DNA of 34,417 bases from an uncultured Thermomicrobiales bacterium. Its GTDB lineage: Bacteria; Chloroflexota; Chloroflexia; Thermomicrobiales; CADCWN01. The notes under the pieces are model-generated. The model was not told the origin of the DNA, did not search any database, and was given only the letters and a program-made list of their open reading frames with translations. The stretch is taken from contig CADCWN010000035.1 of NCBI GenBank assembly GCA_902806415.1, forward strand, positions 1 to 34,417. Reading direction: 5' to 3'. Positions 29,338-34,417 of the stretch are shown one piece after another; positions within the stretch are counted from its first letter, which is position 1, and the number at the start of each line of letters is the position of its first letter. A program made the translations under genes and the position numbers.

Positions 29338-31704
29338 TTACGGACGCGGGCCGCGCGGCCCGCGGTCGCCGCCACCGAAGCCGCCACCATCGGGACCATT
29401 CGGGCGCGGGCCGCGATCACCGCCGCCGAAGCCGCCGGGCTGCGCGCCGCGATCGCCGCCGAACCCGCCGCCCGGGCCACCGGGTCGCGGCCCACGGTCG
29501 CCGCCGCCAAACCCACCGCCGCCGCCACCACCGAAGCCGCCACCACCGCGCGGGCCGCCGGGGCCGCGCTGGCCGACGGGGCCGCGCTCGGGGATCTCCC
29601 CGGTGAGGGCCGCGCGGCGCGAGAGGCTCACCTTGCCGGTCCCCGGATCGACATCGATCACCATCACGGTGAGCTCATCACCCTCGGCGACGACATCCTC
29701 GACCCGCTCGACGCGCGTCTCGGCCAACTCGGAGACGTGGACCAGGCCATCCTTGCCGGGGAACATCTCGACGAACGCGCCATACGGCATGATCCGCACG
29801 ACCTTGCCGGTGTAGATGTCGCCGACCTTCGCCTCGCGTGTCAGGCCCTCGACCTGGGCCAGGGCGCGCTTGACCCCCGCCGCATCGACGCCGGAGACCG
29901 AGACGGTGCCATCTTCCTGCACGTCGATCTTCGTGCCGGTCTCCTCCTGGATCCCGCGAATCGTCTTGCCGCCGGGGCCGATCAGCGCGCCGATCTTCTC
30001 GGTGTTGATTTTCAGGCGCTCGACGCGCGGGGCGTACTCCGACAGCTCGGAGCGCGGGGTACTGATCGTCTCCAGCATCTTGCCGAGGATGAAGAGCCGC
30101 CCGTCGCGCGCCTGGGAGAGCGCCCGGCGCATCAACTCGAAGGTCAGACCCTTGACCTTGATGTCCATCTGGATCGCGGTGATCCCCTCGGCGGTCCCGG
30201 CGACCTTGAAGTCCATGTCGCCGATGTGGTCCTCGAGCCCCTGGATATCGGTCAGGATCTGATAGCCGCTCTGGACCCCATCCTCGCCTGTCATCAGGCC
30301 CATCGCCACCCCGGCGACCGGGGCCTTCAGCGGCACCCCGGCGTCGAGCAGCGCCATCGTGCTCCCGCAGACGGAGCCCATCGAGGTCGACCCGTTGGAC
30401 GACACCGCCTCCGAGACGACGCGGATCGTGTAGGGGAACAGGCTCTCGTCCGGCAGCATCCGCACGAGCGCCCGCTCCGCCAGCGCGCCGTGGCCGATCT
30501 CGCGGCGACCAGCGCTGCGGAGCGGCTTCGCCTCGCCGGTGCTGTACGGCGGGAAGTTGTAGTGGTGGATGTACTTCTTGGTATCCTCGGGGCTGATCGA
30601 GTCGAGGCGCTGGGCCTCGCCCGGCGCGCCGAGGGTGGCGACGGAGAGGATTTGCGTCTGCCCCCGGGTGAAGATCGCCGAGCCGTGGGCGCGCGGCAGG
30701 TAGCCGGTCTCGCACCAAATCGGGCGGACCTCGGTCAGGCCACGCCCGTCGGGGCGCTCGCCGCGCTCCAAGATCGCCGCGCGGACGGCGTCCGTCTCGA
30801 TCGCCTCGAAGGCCCCGGAGACCGCCTTGGCCCGCGCCGCCTTCTCGCCGCCGTCCAGACCCTCGGTCAGCGCGGCGACAACCTCGGCACGCAGGCCGCT
30901 GATCCCCGCGCGACGCCCGGCCTTGTCGGGGTTGAAGAGCACCCCTTCCAGCCGATCGCCGAGCCACGCATAGACCTCACCCTCGGTCACCTCGTCGCGG
31001 GCGGGCGGGGTGAAGGGGCGCTTCTCGCGCCCGACGAGCGCGCGCAGGTCGTGCTGCAACTGCAAGAGCGGCTGCAACTCGCGATGGGCGAGTTCGAGCG
31101 CCTCGACCATCAGATCCTCGCCGAGCGCCTCGGCGTTCCCCTCGACCATCACGATCGCGTCGGCGGAGCCGGCGACGACCAGATCCAGCTTGCTCGCGGG
31201 CATCTGCGACTCGAGCGGGTTGACGATGAGCTGGCCGTCGATCAGGCCGATCCGCACCGCCGCGACCGGGCCATCGAACGGGATATTGCTGATCGTCAGG
31301 GCGGTCGAGGTGCCGAGCAGCGCCAGGATGTCCGGATCGTTCTCCTGATCGGCGGAGAGGACGGTGTTGATGATCTGAGTCTCGTTCTTGTACCCCTTCG
31401 GGAAGAGGGGGCGGATCGTGCGGTCGGTGACGCGGGCGGCGAGGATGGCATTCTCGGTCGGTCGCCCCTCGCGCTTGATGAACCCGCCCGGGATCTTCCC
31501 GGCGGCGTACATCCGCTCCTCGTACTCGACCGTCAGGGGGAAGAAGTCGAGCCCTTCCCGGATACCGCCGCTGACGGCGGAAGAAAAGACGATCGAGTCG
31601 CCGTAGCGGACGGTGACGGCACCGTCGGCCTGCTCGGCGATCCTGCCGGTCTCGATCGTCAGGGTCCGACCGGCCAGGGTCATGCTGACACGCTGGATAT
31701 TCAC
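29338..31704 (-). CDS. pnp: Polyribonucleotide nucleotidyltransferase (PNPase) with Gly/Arg-rich tail
   Basis: 788 residues. It degrades RNA 3' to 5' with phosphate and can add tails. Two RNase PH-like domains are present (conserved SNGSTSMGSVCGSTMALLDAG and GDMDFKVAGT with the catalytic Asp residues), followed by KH (IGALIGPGGKTIRGI) and S1 (VGDIYTGKVVRIMPYGAFVEM) domains. After LSRRAALTGE, about 90 residues of Gly/Arg/Pro-rich repeats (FGGGDRGPRP type, several copies) are added. Usual PNPases end soon after S1. GGAGG lies eight bases before a GTG at 31702-31704, which matches the family N-terminus; an ATG five codons earlier contains that site. It lies 3' of rpsO, as in most bacteria, but with its own 440 bp leader. 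Confidence 0.93.
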   Translation of the reverse strand: MNIQRVSMTLAGRTLTIETGRIAEQADGAVTVRYGDSIVFSSAVSGGIREGLDFFPLTVEYEERMYAAGKIPGGFIKREGRPTENAILAARVTDRTIRPLFPKGYKNETQIINTVLSADQENDPDILALLGTSTALTISNIPFDGPVAAVRIGLIDGQLIVNPLESQMPASKLDLVVAGSADAIVMVEGNAEALGEDLMVEALELAHRELQPLLQLQHDLRALVGREKRPFTPPARDEVTEGEVYAWLGDRLEGVLFNPDKAGRRAGISGLRAEVVAALTEGLDGGEKAARAKAVSGAFEAIETDAVRAAILERGERPDGRGLTEVRPIWCETGYLPRAHGSAIFTRGQTQILSVATLGAPGEAQRLDSISPEDTKKYIHHYNFPPYSTGEAKPLRSAGRREIGHGALAERALVRMLPDESLFPYTIRVVSEAVSSNGSTSMGSVCGSTMALLDAGVPLKAPVAGVAMGLMTGEDGVQSGYQILTDIQGLEDHIGDMDFKVAGTAEGITAIQMDIKVKGLTFELMRRALSQARDGRLFILGKMLETISTPRSELSEYAPRVERLKINTEKIGALIGPGGKTIRGIQEETGTKIDVQEDGTVSVSGVDAAGVKRALAQVEGLTREAKVGDIYTGKVVRIMPYGAFVEMFPGKDGLVHVSELAETRVERVEDVVAEGDELTVMVIDVDPGTGKVSLSRRAALTGEIPERGPVGQRGPGGPRGGGGFGGGGGGGFGGGDRGPRPGGPGGGFGGDRGAQPGGFGGGDRGPRPNGPDGGGFGGGDRGPRGPRP

Positions 31705-31737
31705 AGGGGCTGCCTCCATACCTCTTCGAGAGTCGTC

Positions 31738-31851
31738 GGTCGGGGTCCGTAGTCCGTAGTCCGTAGAACCTCATTGCTACGCTGGCTTTTACTGCCAGGG
31801 CGGTGCCTTGCCAAGTGATTCCTACGGACCACGGACCACGGACTCCCGACC
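31738..31851. repeat. Heptad array pair (locus G) in the pnp leader
   Basis: The left arm (31738-31766) carries three GTCCGTA units after GGTCGGG. The right arm (31822-31851) carries CTACGGACC-type units ending in CCCGACC. The arms are complementary over about 29 bp with a few mismatches, with a spacer of about 55 bp. This would form a large hairpin upstream of the pnp ribosome site. The flanking 31852-32093 spacer holds no gene I can support. Confidence 0.75.
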
Positions 31852-32093
31852 ATTGTTCTCACCGCGACCTGGAGGATTAGGGACTGGACTCTGGCGACCA
31901 ACGACGCGCGCTCGGCACGCTGCCCGGCAGACTCCAATTCCTAAACCCCGTCGCGGCGCGGCAACGGCGACGACGGCACGCGCATCGTCACCGGCGGCTC
32001 GTTTGTCCTTCACCTCCTCCACCTGATCGCCCTCCGGCGCATCAGCATACCGCGTAGCACACACCAAAGCATCGCCAAGTATAACGGGGAAAA

Positions 32094-32114
32094 CCCAGGG
32101 GTGGTACCCCTGGG
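32094..32114 (-). terminator. rpsO terminator
   Basis: CCCAGGGG (32094-32101), loop TGGTA, CCCCTGGG (32107-32114). On the minus strand it is followed by TTTTCCCC, and it lies 50 bp after the rpsO stop. It would separate or attenuate rpsO transcription before pnp. Confidence 0.75.
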
Positions 32115-32163
32115 CTCATTCAGCGTGAGTTGCGCAATCCGCTCGGACCGGGTCGCGCGCCGC

Positions 32164-32433
32164 TCAGCGGCGCAGCCCGAGGCGCGTGATCGTGGTGCGA
32201 TAGCGCTCGACGTCCTTCTTCTGCAAGTAGGCCAGCAGCCGCCGCCGCCGCCCGACCAGCATGAAGAGACCACGCCGCGAGTGGTGATCGTGCTTGTGCT
32301 CCTTGAGGTGCTCGGTCAGTTGCAGGATCCGCGTCGTCAGGAGCGCGATCTGGACCTCCGGCGAGCCGGTGTCCGTATCGTGTACCTGGAATCCCTGGAT
32401 AAGGCCGTCTTTTTCCGTCTTCTGCAGTGCCAT
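32164..32433 (-). CDS. rpsO: 30S ribosomal protein S15
   Basis: 89 residues, the full family length. S15 binds 16S rRNA at a three-way junction and starts assembly of the platform. The conserved [33 protein letters not shown] and [16 protein letters not shown] segments are present, ending TRLGLRR. GGAGGGCGGAG precedes the ATG. It sits between recJ and pnp on the same strand. The leader carries two adjacent hairpins which could be the S15 autoregulatory site known from other bacteria. Confidence 0.97.
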   Translation of the reverse strand: MALQKTEKDGLIQGFQVHDTDTGSPEVQIALLTTRILQLTEHLKEHKHDHHSRRGLFMLVGRRRRLLAYLQKKDVERYRTTITRLGLRR

Positions 32434-32459
32434 CCGGCTCCGCCCTCCCCATCTGCCGC

Positions 32460-32492
32460 GTCCGCTCGTCGGACAAGCGGCAACGCTGCCGC
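32460..32492 (-). promoter_or_regulatory. Two stem-loops in the rpsO leader, possible S15 autoregulatory RNA
   Basis: GTCCG-CTCGT-CGGAC (32460-32474) and GCGGCA-ACGC-TGCCGC (32477-32492) are separated by two bases, 27 bp before the rpsO ATG. In several phyla S15 represses its own mRNA by binding paired helices in this place. The match here is by position and shape only. Confidence 0.45.
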
Positions 32493-32511
32493 ATCTGCGT
32501 TATAGCGTCGA

Positions 32512-32541
32512 AGTGTAGCATGCGCCGCGCCGGTGGGACAA
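32512..32541 (-). promoter_or_regulatory. rpsO promoter
   Basis: On the minus strand TTGTCC (32536-32541), 18 bp, TACACT (32512-32517). It gives a leader of about 70 bases that begins just before the two hairpins. Confidence 0.55.
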
Positions 32542-32582
32542 GCCGCGCGCAGCGCAGCTATACGCCAGTGGGTGCCGACGCT

Positions 32583-32629
32583 GCGGGCGGTTGAACTCTG
32601 TGGACCCGGCCTAGGACAAGACCGCCCGC
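32583..32629. other. Nine-base-pair stem with a 29-base loop after recJ
   Basis: GCGGGCGGT (32583-32591) and ACCGCCCGC (32621-32629) pair perfectly. It lies 39 bp after the recJ stop and before the rpsO promoter. There is no T-run, so it is either a terminator of another type or a folded RNA or DNA element. Confidence 0.4.
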
Positions 32630-32667
32630 CTATCGCCGCCTGCCCCAGACTCCCATGTCCCCCCACC

Positions 32668-34395
32668 CTACTCCGCCGGGCGGAAGTCCCGCACATGGAA
32701 CGAGAGCCGCTCCTCCCCCTGCCACCACTCCCGCCGGAGGGTACCGGCGAGATCGAGGCGCACGCCCGCGCCGACTGTTTCCGGGCGGCGCGCGCCCTGG
32801 CCGAACGCGACACAGCGGATCGGCGCGCGGGCCGCCCGGCCACCCTGGGCGTTCGCGGTGAGGAAGAGGTGCTTGCCGTCGGCGGATGCCTTGGGCCACT
32901 TGACCCCGACATCGCGCAGCAGGATCAGCGGCTCGGGGTTGCCGTGGCCGAACGGCTCCAGCCGCGCGAGCGCCTCGACAGTCGCGTAGCCGAGGTCGGC
33001 CAGCGGCAGATCGAGGTCGAGAGTCAGGGTCGGGCGGAGATCGTCGGCGGTCAGGCGCTCGCGGGCACGGCGCAGCAGGCGCTCACGCAACTCTTCCAAC
33101 TTGTCATTGGCGATCGTCAGTCCCGCCGCCCGCGCATGGCCGCCATAATGATCGAGCAGATCCGCGCATTCGGCCAGCGCCTCGACCAGATTAAAGCCCG
33201 CGATCGAGCGGGCCGAACCCTTGCTGGTCCGCTCCCCGCGCTCCAGGACGATCGCCGGGCGCCCGTACCGCTCGGCCAGACGCCCGGCGACGAGGCCGAC
33301 CACCCCGGCGGTCCAGCCGGTCCCGGAGATCTGCAAGATCGGCGTGGCGTCATCGGGCGGGCCGGACTGCTCCACCAAGGCGATCGCCTCCTCCAGAATC
33401 CGCCCCAACTCGCGTCGCCGCTCCCGGTTGAGCGCATCAAGTTCCTGGGCCAGCGGCAGCGCCTCGTCGAACGATTCGGCCAACAGCAGGCGCAGGGCCA
33501 GGGCCCCGTCGGCGATCCGCCCGGCGGCGTTGAGGCGCGGGCCGAGGGCGTGGCCGATCTCCCAGGCGCTCAGGCGCGCGGGATCGATCCCGGCGACCGC
33601 GCAGAGGGCCTGAAGCCCCGGCTGGGCGGTGTGGCGCAGCGCGTCGAGCCCCCAGGCGACGATCGCCCGGTTCTCCCCGCGCAGCGGCGCGACATCGGCG
33701 ACCGTGCCGAGCGCGGCCAGTTCGAGCAGTTCGAGGAGATCGGCCTCGTCCTCGTCCCACGCCCCGCGCAGCGCGAAGCCTTCCGCCGTCAGGGCGCGGA
33801 CGAGCGCGTGGGCGACACCGACCGCCGCCAACTCCTTGAACGGGTAGGCGCAATCGGCGCGGCGCGGGTTGACGATCGCCGCCGCCGCCGGCATCTCGGC
33901 GGGGACGGTGTGGTGATCGAGGACGATCACCTCGACGCCGCGCGCGGTCGCGTGCGCGATCGCCGCCCGATCGCTGATCCCGCAATCGACCGCGACGATC
34001 AGCCCGACCCCCTCGGCGGCCAGGCGATCGATCCCGGCGATGTTGAGGCCGTAGCCGTCGGTGACGCGGTGCGGGATGAAGGGTCGCACGCGCAGGCCCA
34101 TCCCGGTGAAGGCGCGCGTCAGGAGCGCGGTGCTGGTCAGGCCGTCCACGTCGTAATCGCCCCAGATGGCGAGCAGTTCGCCGCGCTCCCGCGCCACGAT
34201 CAGCCGATCGACCGCGCGCCGGAGATCGGCGAAGAGGAACGGGTCGGCCATCGTGCGCGGGGTCGGGTTGAGGAACGCGGCGCACTCCTCGGCTGTCGCG
34301 TGGCCGCGTCGCGCCAGCAGCGACGCGATGATCGCCGCGCCGCCCGCGCCCGGCGGGAGCGCGATCCCCTCCGGCACCTGCCACCGATACTGCAT
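32668..34395 (-). CDS. recJ: Single-stranded-DNA-specific exonuclease RecJ
   Basis: 575 residues. It degrades single-stranded DNA 5' to 3' in recombination and repair. DHH motifs are visible: GDYDVDG (79-85), VDCG (137-139 for DCG), DHH (160-162), with GYGLN and NPRR in between. The DHHA1 part has GGHARAAGLTI, and a C-terminal OB-like domain follows. It is of normal length and appears complete. The ATG at 34393-34395 is preferred; a GTG two codons upstream has better spacing to GGAGG (34401). It precedes rpsO on the same strand with a 234 bp gap. Confidence 0.93.
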   Translation of the reverse strand: MQYRWQVPEGIALPPGAGGAAIIASLLARRGHATAEECAAFLNPTPRTMADPFLFADLRRAVDRLIVARERGELLAIWGDYDVDGLTSTALLTRAFTGMGLRVRPFIPHRVTDGYGLNIAGIDRLAAEGVGLIVAVDCGISDRAAIAHATARGVEVIVLDHHTVPAEMPAAAAIVNPRRADCAYPFKELAAVGVAHALVRALTAEGFALRGAWDEDEADLLELLELAALGTVADVAPLRGENRAIVAWGLDALRHTAQPGLQALCAVAGIDPARLSAWEIGHALGPRLNAAGRIADGALALRLLLAESFDEALPLAQELDALNRERRRELGRILEEAIALVEQSGPPDDATPILQISGTGWTAGVVGLVAGRLAERYGRPAIVLERGERTSKGSARSIAGFNLVEALAECADLLDHYGGHARAAGLTIANDKLEELRERLLRRARERLTADDLRPTLTLDLDLPLADLGYATVEALARLEPFGHGNPEPLILLRDVGVKWPKASADGKHLFLTANAQGGRAARAPIRCVAFGQGARRPETVGAGVRLDLAGTLRREWWQGEERLSFHVRDFRPAE

Positions 34396-34417
34396 CCCCA
34401 CCCCATTCCTCCCCACG

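Noticed and set aside
29332..31752. 806-residue open frame on the plus strand opposite pnp
   Set aside because: It lies exactly over pnp and shows the Asp/Arg/Leu-rich composition of an antisense shadow; no motif is visible.

Overview
The window is high-GC DNA (roughly two thirds G+C by eye), densely coding on both strands with short spacers, and reads as chromosomal DNA of a free-living bacterium. The gene set suggests Chloroflexota, perhaps a Thermomicrobia-like lineage. The pointers are an L,D-transpeptidase carrying the two-repeat cell-wall domain common there, an HTH/ATPase/TPR regulator, a Uma2-family protein, an M28-like protein, and many intergenic palindromic repeats. This placement is inference; no rRNA or tRNA gene was seen.

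Layout. At 1-71 lies the start of an IS5-type transposase cut by the window edge, beside a MITE-like repeat. A DUF402 gene with a tiny membrane ORF overlapping its start (325-1049) faces away from a family 4-type uracil-DNA glycosylase (1387-2007). A GAF gene and a large HTH-ATPase-TPR regulator follow; the regulator is broken by a frameshift near 4285. An unrecognised 342-residue protein (5739-6767) and a repeat-rich spacer lead to the first secreted L,D-transpeptidase (7550-8905). From 9322 to 13967 the minus strand carries mnmG, a phosphoesterase, aroE and a RibD-type reductase in that transcriptional order. Divergent from mnmG is dnaX, followed by a DinB-fold gene, an M28-like pseudo-peptidase and a ParD/ParE-type toxin-antitoxin pair. 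Next come DUF1772 and a tight run of CoA-transferase, M20 peptidase and MOSC genes (19612-23365). A membrane-anchored protein, a MOSC gene remnant, a second L,D-transpeptidase, DUF3830, a tandem GGDEF protein, a Uma2 protein and a PLP aminotransferase follow. The window ends with the minus-strand genes recJ, rpsO and pnp.

Most genes are housekeeping: DNA replication and repair (dnaX, recJ, udg), translation and RNA decay (rpsO, pnp, mnmG), cell wall (two L,D-transpeptidases) and metabolism (aroE, CoA-transferase, aminotransferase). The novelty lies in the spacers and in a few odd proteins. Seven or more spacers contain short tandem arrays of about 7 bp whose unit differs from locus to locus. 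Several arrays form inverted pairs, and in several cases the array supplies or touches the stop codon of the adjacent gene. A separate ~100 bp MITE-like family occurs four times. Odd proteins include a uracil-DNA glycosylase with no cysteine, an M28-like protein without metal ligands, and a PNPase with a long Gly/Arg-rich tail.
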